A stretch of 64,000 nucleotides of DNA from Pediococcus ethanolidurans (GCF_001437405.1 NZ_JQBY01000002.1:91587-155586), one strand, 5' to 3'. Positions 25,682 through 34,160 are shown, counted from the first letter of the stretch. Notes: generated by a model from the sequence alone, not told the origin. Numbers and translations: made by a program.

Positions 25682-26854
25682 CTAGTCCAACGCATGGATG
25701 GTTACGCCTTTAACTACCCGGTTAACAGTTCCAGTTGCCGATGGTGTATCAGGTGTATTGCCAACTTTTACAGATGTCATTAATGCAAGTGTTTGTGCAA
25801 ACAAGATATCAGGAAATGCCATATAACCATCAGGAATTTGATCATTGCCTGTCTTAAAGGTAAAACCTTGACCTTCATAATTCTGTTTGCTTGAAACACC
25901 AATGCCAAAGACTACGGGAGCAATCTTATCACCCTGAACCTCATTTAAAATGTCAACATCATATTGACGTGTGTAAGGATCGTTGCTGACAAAATCAAAA
26001 ACCAAAGCTTTGTCATTTACAAACGATTTAGGACCATGACGAAAGCCCATGGAAGAGTCAAACATCGTCGCTTTTTGGCCTGCAGTTAATTCCAAAACCT
26101 TTAATTGTGCTTCACGAGTCAAACCAGTGAGACCACCGGAACCTAAGTAGATAATGCGCTCAAAATCTGTATCCACAACTGATTGAACTTCGTTTTCGCG
26201 GTCAATCACCTCAGAACCCATCTTAGTGATTTGATCGACATAAATTGCCTTTTGCTCATCCGTATGTTTAGTATCGAACACAAACAGGGACGTCAACATC
26301 ATGCAACTAAAACTGCCGGTCATGGCAAAACCCTTGTCGTTAGAACGTGCTGGTTGTAACAACACCAGGTTATTCGCATCGCTTTCAGCATGCTGAGCTA
26401 ATTTTCCTTCTGGGGCACAAGTAATGGTCAATTGCCATAAGTTCTTAACTAGTTTTTCAGCCAAATCAACGGTGGCCACACTCTCAGGACTATTTCCACT
26501 ACGAGCAAACGAAACCAGCAAAGTTGGTGTATCCGACTCCAAATAATCATAAGGTGTTGACACAATTTTGGTTGTATCAATCGCTTCAAATCGAAATTGT
26601 TTGCGATCGCCATTTAATTGTAAGTAAGGAACTAAAGTGTCCCCCACATAAGCTGAAGAGCCAGCTCCAACAAATACAACTCGAACAGGTTCATTTGTAC
26701 TTTTGGTAATTGTTGATAAAAATTCAACAATTTTTTCCTTATCATTTTGATAATTTGCCCAAGCCTCATGCCAAAGTTCAGGTTGTTGTTGAATTTCGCG
26801 CGTTGTAATGATTGCGCCTAATTCTTTTAATTCTGCATCATTTTTAGAAAACAT
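25682..26854 (-). CDS. agaS: SIS-domain galactosamine-6-phosphate deaminase/isomerase AgaS
   Basis: 390 residues with two SIS domains. Phosphosugar-binding segments are FVGAGSSAYVGDTLVPYL and SFARSGNSPESVATVDLA, and the C-terminal half has GFRHGPKSFVND. AgaS converts galactosamine-6-phosphate to tagatose-6-phosphate plus ammonia. It therefore connects the GalNAc operon to LacD elsewhere in the window. It sits between the GntR regulator and nagA on the same strand. Confidence 0.9.
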   Translation of the reverse strand: MFSKNDAELKELGAIITTREIQQQPELWHEAWANYQNDKEKIVEFLSTITKSTNEPVRVVFVGAGSSAYVGDTLVPYLQLNGDRKQFRFEAIDTTKIVSTPYDYLESDTPTLLVSFARSGNSPESVATVDLAEKLVKNLWQLTITCAPEGKLAQHAESDANNLVLLQPARSNDKGFAMTGSFSCMMLTSLFVFDTKHTDEQKAIYVDQITKMGSEVIDRENEVQSVVDTDFERIIYLGSGGLTGLTREAQLKVLELTAGQKATMFDSSMGFRHGPKSFVNDKALVFDFVSNDPYTRQYDVDILNEVQGDKIAPVVFGIGVSSKQNYEGQGFTFKTGNDQIPDGYMAFPDILFAQTLALMTSVKVGNTPDTPSATGTVNRVVKGVTIHALD

Positions 26855-26892
26855 ATGTTGAATCCCCTTTCATCTTTCCATACACCAATAAA

Positions 26893-27636
26893 TTATATAT
26901 TGGCATTCTTATACCTAATGTTATAAACATATTGATCACTGCGAGTACTACTTAACGTAAATTCAATAATTTCATTTTTCTGATTATAAGTGGTTCGTTT
27001 CAGCATCAATCCCGGCGTCCCCAGTGGCACTTTTAAAACACTAGCATCCTTATCACTAATTCTTCCGGCGGACAAAGCCTCATCGGCAATATGAAAAACT
27101 TCACCATAATCTTCCGCAAACACACCATATAAAGAACGATGTTTAACCTCTAATTCATCAGGTGACAGCCCCGCAAATTTTTCATACGGTAAATATGTCC
27201 GATCAATCATTACAGGAACCCCATCTGCTGACCGTAAACGTTTCAATTTAATGATGCGATTGCCTTCCGCAATATGCAGTCTTTCAGCAAAATATTGATT
27301 TGCCTGACGAACTGAATATTCCATGATTTTAGTCTCTGGTTTTCGTCCTAACGCCTTCATTTGTTTGGTAAAGCTGTGTTCATTTCCTAAAGTAGCCGGA
27401 TTGCTGATCGCATTGGCCACGAAGGTTCCCTTACCATGCTGTCTAAAAATGAAACCTAAAATTTCAAGTTCATTTAAAGCCTGACGAACAGTATTACGAC
27501 TTACTGCATAATTACGCATAATTTCACGTTCAGATGGCAGCTTGTCATTTGGCTTATAATCTTCTTTAATCTTGGTTTTTAACTTATCCATTAATTGTTC
27601 GTATAAAGGTTGTTTCTTATCATATTTAATACTCAT
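26893..27636 (-). CDS. GntR/HutC-family regulator with UTRA domain
   Basis: 247 residues from the ATG at 27636 (AGGAG 10 nt upstream; the longer frame from 27657 contains that site). The winged helix LPSEREIMRNYAVSRNTVRQ is followed by a UTRA ligand domain ending in STRSDQYVYNIRYK. Such proteins respond to amino-sugar phosphates (NagR type). The known gnb operon for galacto-N-biose also has a GntR-type regulator. It lies inside the GalNAc operon between EIID and AgaS. Confidence 0.88.
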   Translation of the reverse strand: MSIKYDKKQPLYEQLMDKLKTKIKEDYKPNDKLPSEREIMRNYAVSRNTVRQALNELEILGFIFRQHGKGTFVANAISNPATLGNEHSFTKQMKALGRKPETKIMEYSVRQANQYFAERLHIAEGNRIIKLKRLRSADGVPVMIDRTYLPYEKFAGLSPDELEVKHRSLYGVFAEDYGEVFHIADEALSAGRISDKDASVLKVPLGTPGLMLKRTTYNQKNEIIEFTLSSTRSDQYVYNIRYKNANI

Positions 27637-27659
27637 AATATATTTTCTCCTGTACATGA

Positions 27660-27696
27660 TAAAAGATCTGAGTGTGACTTTATCATACCAGATCTT
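27660..27696 (-). promoter_or_regulatory. Inverted repeat in the 5' region of the GntR gene
   Basis: AAAGATCTG and CAGATCTTT are exact inverted repeats 18 bp apart, immediately upstream of the ribosome site of the regulator. It may be an operator or a leader hairpin; no T-run follows on the minus strand. The segment 27697-27816 shows nothing else that I can support. Confidence 0.45.
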
Positions 27697-27816
27697 TCAT
27701 TTTTATTAACAATCTGCGCAAAGAAAACTTTAATTATGCACAATATGATAGGAATACAAAAGATCTTATCTATTAAACAAAGGTTGAAAGTACCAAAACG
27801 ATTCTAGTTGTGCCTT

Positions 27817-28653
27817 TTAAGCAGCCTTACCAATAACACCAAGAGCTGAAAGCACAACGGCCACAATAATCACAATGAAAATTGCTCGTGTAGATGTCAT
27901 TCGTTTCTTTCCTAATAACCAATAAATACCACCAACAATCAAAGCAGGAACCAATTTTGGCATAATCATATCAATTTGGCTCTGGAAGTTAACTGTCATT
28001 TTACCTAAGTGAGCTACCCAAATAACTTGTGTGTTAACCATGGTTGCAGCTAATGCTCCCACAACATAAACACCAAGTAAGGTTGCAGCATCAGTTAAGG
28101 CGCTTAATTGCCCCTGCATAGAGGTAACCAAATTGACACCTTGTTTATAAGCAAATTTTAGTTGAATCCAACGGAACCACATAATAACGAAGTTAACTGC
28201 CATCCATAAGAAAGCACCAAGTGCATTACCTTGAACAGCCATGTTAGCTGCAATAGCTCCCATGATGGCTGGTACCAAAGCAGCAAACAATGAATCACCA
28301 ATTGCAGCAAAAGGTCCCATTAAACCAGCCTTAAGACCAGCAACTGTTTCTAATGACTTATAACCTTCTCTTTCCTCAACCGCTAAATCAATTCCTTGAA
28401 TAATCGTATTGAAGAAGTTACTTGTATTAAAGAACTGGTTTTGCATTTTCATAATGCCCTTTAATTCTGGTGTATGATCGCCATACATCTTACGTAATTG
28501 TGGCATCATGATGTAAAGATATCCAGATCCTTGCATCCGTTCGTAGTTCCAACCCCATTGGTTGAAAACTAAACTACGGAAATTAATTTGGCGAAAATCT
28601 TTCGCATTCAATTTATATGTTACTTTTGGTGTTTCCTTAGATTTCGTCTCCAT
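27817..28653 (-). CDS. PTS EIID component, mannose/sorbose family
   Basis: 278 residues. The N-terminal part has the EIID hallmarks RSLVFNQWGWNYERMQGSGYLY and FFNTSNFFNTIIQGIDLAVEE. The rest is hydrophobic with GLKAGLMGPFAAIGDSLF, ending in a membrane helix. It forms the membrane channel with EIIC. The start METKSKE at 28653 overlaps the end of the EIIC gene by 17 nt, so translation is coupled; a longer open frame upstream is only the EIIC overlap. Confidence 0.88.
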   Translation of the reverse strand: METKSKETPKVTYKLNAKDFRQINFRSLVFNQWGWNYERMQGSGYLYIMMPQLRKMYGDHTPELKGIMKMQNQFFNTSNFFNTIIQGIDLAVEEREGYKSLETVAGLKAGLMGPFAAIGDSLFAALVPAIMGAIAANMAVQGNALGAFLWMAVNFVIMWFRWIQLKFAYKQGVNLVTSMQGQLSALTDAATLLGVYVVGALAATMVNTQVIWVAHLGKMTVNFQSQIDMIMPKLVPALIVGGIYWLLGKKRMTSTRAIFIVIIVAVVLSALGVIGKAA

Positions 28654-29554
28654 GAATTTCACCATCCTGTTCTTGTGTGTCTTTTGTTTCGGTCGTATTA
28701 GTCGTGCTCTCAACTACATTATTTTCTTTTTCTGTATTACGTTTGTATTCAAGTAAAGCAAATGCAAAACCAATTAAGGCAATTGCTAACATTGGTAAGC
28801 TTGCAAAGGTTGTGGTGAATTTTGAATCAATTCCGGCAACGGTTGTTCCCAATAAACCAATGTTTCCATAAACAGTCGAGAACAAAGCTGTGATAATAAA
28901 GCCAAGAATCAAGTATGGGAAATGCTTCTTTACTGGTAAGTAACGGAGCAAGATTGCAAATCCAACGGCTGGTAACAATGCACCGGCTGTAGCAAGTCCA
29001 TTACTCAACCAAGCCAGGTTTTCGTTCATGTAAGAAACAGCTGTTCGAACGAATGGTCCACCAAATGCTAATGCAAGAAAGACAGGAATTCCACGTGATA
29101 AGGTCCATGGTAAAACACCATAAAGATAATTTCGTTCAATTCCTTTGTAATTTTCGGTATCAATCATCTTGTCTACACGATGCTGGAAGAATGTATTCGC
29201 AAAACGTGCAACAATATCTGTTTGAATCATCAAACTTGCAACTGGCACACCTAAAGCTGCAACCGCAACTTCTGGTTTCATACCAGCACCAATTGCAAAG
29301 GCGGTTGCCATAACTGTTCCTGAGTTGGCATCAATTTTTGATGCACCACCAAAGGTTCCAACACCCAAAACAGTCAACTGTAAACTACCACCAATAATTA
29401 ATCAAGTTTTGACATCCCCCATGACCAAACCGGCAATTAATCCGGCCCAAACAGGTTGACTCAAACTGGTCTGTAACGTTAATTCATCCATAATTTGATA
29501 CATGGAATAGATTGTTAAAACAATCACTTGCCATAAAGCAATACTCGTGCCCAT
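28637..29554 (-). pseudogene. PTS EIIC component, mannose/sorbose family, with in-frame TGA
   Basis: From an ATG at 29554 with GAGGG upstream, 50 codons read as a proper EIIC N-terminus (MGTSIALWQVIVLTIY, MDELTLQTSLSQPVWAG, GDVKT). Codon 51 is TGA (29404-29402). The same frame then continues as LIIGGSLQLTVLGVGTFGG to the stop at 28637, with no further damage. Relatives usually have Gly here (GDVKTGLIIGG), so one GGA-to-TGA change explains it. A 305-residue permease is thus truncated to 50 residues unless the stop is read through. No convincing restart site follows. Confidence 0.88.
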
Positions 29555-29568
29555 AGCTGAACCCTCCC

Positions 29569-30063
29569 CTATTTCTTCGGTTTAAACTTCTTCAGAATAT
29601 CCATAAAGTCCTGTGCAGTATCGCCAGGAACCATCTGTGAAGTAATTTTGATACCTTTTTCGTGTAAACCATTAAAAGCATCCACATCATCTTGTACGAC
29701 GTTAATTGAATTCGTTAACTGTGTAGTTTCTTCAGTTTGTGACATATTACCGACGTTAATGGTATCTAATTTGACCCCATCGTTGACCAAATCCAATAAG
29801 ATTTGGGGACGTTTGACTACAATAAAGACTTTTTGTGAATCATAACCGCCACGTTTAATGTGTTCGGCAGCTGTTTTCTCTGGTAAAACACTCAAATCAA
29901 TTCCTGTTGGTCGTGCTAATTTCAACCCAGATTTTTCAATGTCACTAGCTGCAACCTTGTCATCAATTACCATAATTCGGGAAACACCTAATTTTGTTGT
30001 CCATAGGTTTGCTACTTGGCCATGAATCAGCCTTCCGTCTATCCGTACTGCTGTAATTGCCAT
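29569..30063 (-). CDS. PTS EIIB component, mannose/sorbose family
   Basis: 164 residues, the standard size. IDGRLIHGQV carries the phospho-accepting His14, and NVGNMSQTEETTQL is the typical mid-protein motif. It transfers phosphate from EIIA to the sugar. It is first of an EIIB-EIIC-EIID block that has its own promoter region upstream and is intact, although EIIC behind it is interrupted. Confidence 0.9.
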   Translation of the reverse strand: MAITAVRIDGRLIHGQVANLWTTKLGVSRIMVIDDKVAASDIEKSGLKLARPTGIDLSVLPEKTAAEHIKRGGYDSQKVFIVVKRPQILLDLVNDGVKLDTINVGNMSQTEETTQLTNSINVVQDDVDAFNGLHEKGIKITSQMVPGDTAQDFMDILKKFKPKK

Positions 30064-30120
30064 TATCCACCACTCCTATAGCTTTAATAAAAATAAAATA
30101 ATTGCTGAAAATTTATTAAT

Positions 30121-30193
30121 TCAGGTGCGCACCTGATTAACATTAACTGGTACCAACCACCTATAATAATAAAGCGTTTTCACAAAATGTCAA
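30121..30193 (-). promoter_or_regulatory. Internal promoter of the EIIB-EIIC-EIID block with cre-like site and operators
   Basis: On the minus strand TTGACA (30188-30193) is followed by an A/T-rich -10 (ATTATT or TATTAT). ATAAAGCGTTTTCA (30169-30182, plus strand) fits a cre site with two mismatches. Downstream are CTGGTACCAA (30147) and the perfect 16-bp palindrome TCAGGTGCGCACCTGA (30121-30136). The palindromes are candidate sites for the GntR or LacI regulator of this operon. Confidence 0.6.
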
Positions 30194-30213
30194 CAAAAAG
30201 TTTTATTTTTTTA

Positions 30214-32262
30214 CTAAACTTCTGCTGTTAGCAAAATGGTCTCTAACCCTTTTAACGAATAATCAATTGTACCAATTCCATCGGCATCCCATGAACAGTG
30301 TACCGAAACATCTTTTAGATCCGAACCACTTTTAGCATGCAAGATCCAATGCGTAAATTGGTATTGTTCTGCCACATGAAATTTGATTTTTGGTTGTTCA
30401 TCAATTGTAAAATTAGAGAAATAAGCTTTAAACCCATTCTTTTGTTCCGTCACAAGCTTCACACCAGGCATTTCAACTGCAAAACCAACCGGTGTATGTT
30501 TTTCCAAATATTGCTTGAAAAGTCCTTCCTTGATTGAATAATATTGTGACTCCCATCCGTACTTAGAATCTGTGTTTATTGGTAATACGAAAATATGTTC
30601 ATTGATCACTGTCATCATTGGACCAAGACATTTGTGATATTCATTGTAGGCATTCGAAATGGTTTCTACATTTGCACCTTTAGCATATGTTAACTGTAAA
30701 TAATCTCCCATATGTTGCAGCATAGTCATTCGTGGATTTTCAATACCATCAATCGTTTGTCCATCTGCTTGTTCAAAGGACTGGTAGCCAGTACGTGCCT
30801 TGTGCCAATCACCGTTTGAAACACCTAGTAACTCCTTATTTAGGTTTCGATCAAGAAGTACTTGAACACTCTCACCATCCAGAAATACGGTATTATCAGT
30901 AATTAATTGTCTAATTTGAGCATTATTTAAATTACGTAAAAATTGCCCACTAACGGCGATGGTTTGCTGATGATATTGTGTTTTATGGTCATCTTTCTTG
31001 GGAAAACTAGCAATTCCTAAACTGCCAAGCAAAGAAAGCCAATTAGTTTCGGTTGGTAATAATTCTTCGGGATCTTTCCCAAAATTCGTATGCATCGTCT
31101 GAGCAGAATTTTGGTCTACCAATACCATGACACCACTCAAATTTTCTCGATTCAGTTTAGTTTCTGAACTACTGATGTGATTTAACCAAGTCTTAGAATC
31201 AGCCAATAAACGGGCATAATGATAAGTTTCATCAATGCCGTTGCCCATCATATCGAATAAGTTTAAAAAGATTCCTGACGCACCAATTAAAGCAGTACTT
31301 TCTAGTTGAAACTGTGTAAACAGATTTGATTTAGCGAATGGCGAATACATATAGTTTTCTAGTTCAGGATAAAACTCAGTTTGTGGTCCATTTGAAACAA
31401 ACTCAGCTGTTGTGCGGGTAAATGCTTCAAAATCACGACTGTATTTTAAAGGTGAAACTTCGTTATACGCCGGCAAATGTGGTCGGTTGACCCGTGGGTG
31501 ATTGCCACTAAGCGCATCAAACAAGCCATTCCAGTCACGGCCTTCTAGTGCATGCCAATTAGGAAACGAGCTCATTAATCCCATCTTGGTATGAGGAGAA
31601 AATGCGGTCACCGCATCAGCAATTTTTCTAGCAACCGTAATCATTTCTTGTTGAGCAGTTTCTAAATAAACTAGTCTTGCTTTGGTAGGTTTACCAGGTT
31701 GTAAAACTTTTTCAATAAAGTCAGTTCTACTTAAATTTTCATGCAATTTTTGATTATAGATCTGCATGTGACGATCACAAAAACAGCCTAGTTTTAAAGG
31801 TGTGTGATTATAATGCCGAAAATCATCTTCAAGCCATAAAAAACTGGGTTGTATGCTGGCAAATTGCCGATAACAGTCGGCGATGTAGCTCTGCCATTTA
31901 GGATCTCCGGGGCAAGCAATGGACTCGGCTTTTTTGCCTTGATAGTCAACCATTGTATCGAATCCCAGTTTGGGATTAATCGTCCGACCGCGATCACTAT
32001 GCATCAGTGTGGTCCACGGATTTAGACTCGTGGTAATACCAAGTTGTTTCAGTTTCAAGCCAACCGTCTGGATTGTATCCAACCAAACCTGAGTTTGCTC
32101 AGCAGTTAGATGGCTTTGATTTAGTTCTTCTGGATTGATAAAAAAGGCCACATCATCAATGCGACCTTTTTGACAAAAATCCAGCAACTTAGATTCTTTT
32201 ATGTCATCCCAATTTTCGGGATCAAGCGTAAAACGAAGCGAATATTTAAAGTTTGCTGTCAT
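30214..32262 (-). CDS. Putative intracellular glycoside hydrolase of the GalNAc operon (GH42-like architecture, family unassigned)
   Basis: 682 residues, no signal peptide. Residues 1-370 look like a TIM barrel, with LWLEDDFRHYNH (Glu145, Asp146, Asp147) closely followed by GCFCDRHMQIYN, and a later FYPELENYMY (Glu300, Glu302). Residues 375-600 resemble a flavodoxin-like trimerisation domain and the last 80 a beta domain. This order and the acidic-then-CxC pattern recall GH42 beta-galactosidases, but the match is partial. It sits between EIIA and EIIB of a GalNAc-type PTS, where the known gnb operon has a phospho-beta-galactosidase. Cleavage of an imported, phosphorylated GalNAc-containing glycoside is the inference. 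Start at 32262 because GAGGAA precedes it; an ATG at 32280 overlaps EIIA. Confidence 0.7.
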   Translation of the reverse strand: MTANFKYSLRFTLDPENWDDIKESKLLDFCQKGRIDDVAFFINPEELNQSHLTAEQTQVWLDTIQTVGLKLKQLGITTSLNPWTTLMHSDRGRTINPKLGFDTMVDYQGKKAESIACPGDPKWQSYIADCYRQFASIQPSFLWLEDDFRHYNHTPLKLGCFCDRHMQIYNQKLHENLSRTDFIEKVLQPGKPTKARLVYLETAQQEMITVARKIADAVTAFSPHTKMGLMSSFPNWHALEGRDWNGLFDALSGNHPRVNRPHLPAYNEVSPLKYSRDFEAFTRTTAEFVSNGPQTEFYPELENYMYSPFAKSNLFTQFQLESTALIGASGIFLNLFDMMGNGIDETYHYARLLADSKTWLNHISSSETKLNRENLSGVMVLVDQNSAQTMHTNFGKDPEELLPTETNWLSLLGSLGIASFPKKDDHKTQYHQQTIAVSGQFLRNLNNAQIRQLITDNTVFLDGESVQVLLDRNLNKELLGVSNGDWHKARTGYQSFEQADGQTIDGIENPRMTMLQHMGDYLQLTYAKGANVETISNAYNEYHKCLGPMMTVINEHIFVLPINTDSKYGWESQYYSIKEGLFKQYLEKHTPVGFAVEMPGVKLVTEQKNGFKAYFSNFTIDEQPKIKFHVAEQYQFTHWILHAKSGSDLKDVSVHCSWDADGIGTIDYSLKGLETILLTAEV

Positions 32263-32272
32263 TTGTTTTTCC

Positions 32273-32668
32273 TCATTCATTTAATTTGGCATTAACATCA
32301 ATTACACCGGCCTTGGCTTCATTCATCATGACCGTCTTGTCAAAATCACTGCCCATCATAATTTGGTTAGCATAATTAATCACCATAGGTAAATTTAACC
32401 CGCTAACAACCTGTAAGTCCGGATGAGCCGCAATTAAACGAACCACCACATTGGAAGGTGTTCCTCCTAAAAGATCCACAATCACAACTACTGGCTCCTG
32501 GTTTGGATTATCTGTAATAAATTTTTCGGCAGCTGCTTGTAAATCTTCTGGTCCTTGATTTGGTTGTAATCCAACTGCAGCGGCACCATTAATTGGTCCC
32601 AAAATCATCTCTGCACTCTTTAAAGTTTCAGTTGCCATGTTTCCGTGACTCATCAATAATAGCTTCAT
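32273..32668 (-). CDS. PTS EIIA component, mannose/sorbose family
   Basis: 131 residues with the phosphohistidine motif LLMSHGNMA (His8) and the switch-like VDLLGGTPSNVV of mannose-type EIIA proteins. It receives phosphate from HPr and passes it to EIIB. It is first of the operon. The start ATG at 32668 has AGGAG 11 nt upstream; a GTG at 32677 is too close to that site. The gene stop overlaps the region where the glycosidase begins. Confidence 0.9.
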   Translation of the reverse strand: MKLLLMSHGNMATETLKSAEMILGPINGAAAVGLQPNQGPEDLQAAAEKFITDNPNQEPVVVIVDLLGGTPSNVVVRLIAAHPDLQVVSGLNLPMVINYANQIMMGSDFDKTVMMNEAKAGVIDVNAKLNE

Positions 32669-32688
32669 AATCAGCACATCTCCTAAAT

Positions 32689-32748
32689 AGTTTAGTAAAC
32701 TTTTTTACTTTTTACAAACTTCATTTTACACGATTTTTTTATATTGTA
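32689..32748 (-). promoter_or_regulatory. GalNAc-operon promoter and LacI-type operator
   Basis: On the minus strand TTTACA and TAAAAT (16-bp spacer) form a promoter-like pair around 32720-32748. The near-palindrome AGTTTAGTAAACT (32689-32701) lies between this promoter and the EIIA ribosome site, and GTTTAC half-sites recur nearby. It is the natural site for the divergent LacI-family protein. Confidence 0.55.
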
Positions 32749-32825
32749 AACCCTTCCATTAATTTACTTGCACAACCATTAATAATCTCATATACTTAAA
32801 AGACTAGAAGTAATGAGGTGATCCT

Positions 32826-33827
32826 ATCGCAACGATCAATGATATCGCCAAATTAGCTGGTGTTTCTAAATCTACTGTTTCCCGAGTTTTAAACGGTGAT
32901 GTAACTCTGTCCGTCACGCAAAGCACTCGAAAAAATATCTTTGAAGCAGCTGAACAGCTATCATACGATAAATACAAAACTAAACACAAAACTAACGGCA
33001 CAATTGCGGTTGTGCTTTCCTACAAGGAATCTGAAGAACTTGACGATGCCTATTTTATGTCTCTTCGAATTGCTATTGATAATCGATTAACTGACAGTAA
33101 TTATCGATTCAAGAATTTCTTTCGTGCCGACTATAATTCATCAGACTTACAGGACTCTAAATATATTGGCATTATTGCTGTTGGTTTTTTTGATGAAGAG
33201 ACAATATTAGACCTCGGCAACCTTCACAAGCCGATGGTCTTTGTAAATACTGATACTTTGCAATATGACAAAGATTGTGTGACTGCAGATTTTACTTCAT
33301 CTATTTTGCGTGCCACTACACACCTTGTAGAAGGCGGTATAACCGATATTGGCATGCTGTTTGGACGAAAGTACCAGCATCAACTGGTGACCCTGCAAAA
33401 CGACCCACAGCGCTTTTTATTAAGTAGTTTTTTAAACTGTAAAGAAATCTATCAACCAAACTATTTCTTTATGGCCGAAGATTATACTGCAGAATCCGGA
33501 TATACAGAAATGAAGGCAATCATTAAAAAGTTAGGCAATAAGTTGCCAAAGGCCTTTTTGATCGGTTCCGATTCAATTGCAATTGGTGCGCTGCGAGCAT
33601 TAAGAGAAGAGAAGGTTCCTGTACCTAAACGTGTTTCAATTATTGGATTTAATGATATTACTTCTGCGCAGTACGTGACCCCGGGGCTAAGCACTATTCA
33701 TGTGCCCCGGAATGCAATGGCCAAGTCAGCCTTTGACTTGTTAAATGAGCAATTTCAAAAGCGTCACATGGCTTCTCGTAAGGTTACGGTGGGAACTTCA
33801 CTGATTATTCGCGGTAGCAGTATTTAA
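32826..33827 (+). CDS. LacI-family regulator with ATC in place of the start codon
   Basis: The frame codes for a 333-residue LacI protein: helix-turn-helix ATINDIAKLAGVSKSTVSRV at the very beginning, a linker, and a periplasmic-binding-like ligand domain ending FNDITSAQYVTPGLSTI. The expected first codon is ATC (32826-32828), with AGGTGA at normal distance upstream and a TGA four codons before. There is no ATG, GTG or TTG in frame until GTG at 33012, which would delete the DNA-binding domain. Either ATC is used weakly or an ATG-to-ATC mutation has disabled the gene. It is divergent from the GalNAc operon, its likely target. Confidence 0.85.
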   Translation: MATINDIAKLAGVSKSTVSRVLNGDVTLSVTQSTRKNIFEAAEQLSYDKYKTKHKTNGTIAVVLSYKESEELDDAYFMSLRIAIDNRLTDSNYRFKNFFRADYNSSDLQDSKYIGIIAVGFFDEETILDLGNLHKPMVFVNTDTLQYDKDCVTADFTSSILRATTHLVEGGITDIGMLFGRKYQHQLVTLQNDPQRFLLSSFLNCKEIYQPNYFFMAEDYTAESGYTEMKAIIKKLGNKLPKAFLIGSDSIAIGALRALREEKVPVPKRVSIIGFNDITSAQYVTPGLSTIHVPRNAMAKSAFDLLNEQFQKRHMASRKVTVGTSLIIRGSSI

Positions 33828-33842
33828 ATTTGAAATGATATC

Positions 33843-33893
33843 AAAAAAATACAGTCAAAACTCAGTAAATGAGTTTGGGCTGTATTTTTTTAT
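33843..33893. terminator. Terminator of the LacI-family gene
   Basis: AAAAAATACAG and CTGTATTTTTT enclose a second stem ACTCA/TGAGT. It should work on both strands. Confidence 0.85.
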
Positions 33894-33905
33894 TCTAGTT
33901 ATTTT

Positions 33906-34160
33906 TGTAGCTGAAACGTGTTTGTACAAGGCGTTTTTGATAATAATCTTCCTTATTTGTGAAATAGAAACAAAAGTTCACCAACGATTCCAAATACGAA
34001 TCATCGGGGTCTTTCCGTCTTACCTATCTTTATAGCCGAAACGTGTAAAAAAAGGCAACCTTCTCCGTTTAGCTACGAAACTTAAACAATTCCAAATACG
34101 AATTATTTAAGTTCCTAGGCTATACTCGAAGCTTAATCGCCTTTTGTTACACTCTATTTT
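33906..34160 (-). repeat. Family A hairpin elements A4 and A3, tandem
   Basis: Two units about 125 bp apart start with TAGCTGAAACGTGT (33908) and TAGCCGAAACGTGT (34033). A3 has a 14-bp inner stem, AACTTAAACAATTC with GAATTATTTAAGTT (34079-34113). A4 has CACCAACGATTC with GAATCATCGGGG (33979-34009). Both loops are the 7-nt CAAATAC. Each keeps the C.A mismatch at pair six from the loop, as in A1 and A2. A3 ends at the stop codon of the last oppF gene, exactly as A2 ends at lacA. No gene is seen in this 255-bp stretch. Confidence 0.75.

Noticed and set aside
27660..27696. Terminator before the GntR gene
   Set aside because: The exact inverted repeat is not followed by a T-run on the minus strand and lies immediately upstream of the ribosome site, so an operator or leader is more likely.
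28637..29377. A complete EIIC gene starting at the TTG near 29377
   Set aside because: It lacks the conserved N-terminal region and a ribosome site. The upstream sequence reads clearly as the missing EIIC start in the same frame, interrupted by TGA.
33012..33827. Shortened LacI-like protein starting at GTG 33012
   Set aside because: The open frame and protein homology extend upstream through a full helix-turn-helix; starting at GTG would remove the DNA-binding domain.
33835..34035. Plus-strand frame of 66 residues
   Set aside because: It lies across a terminator and family A repeats, with no coding signal.
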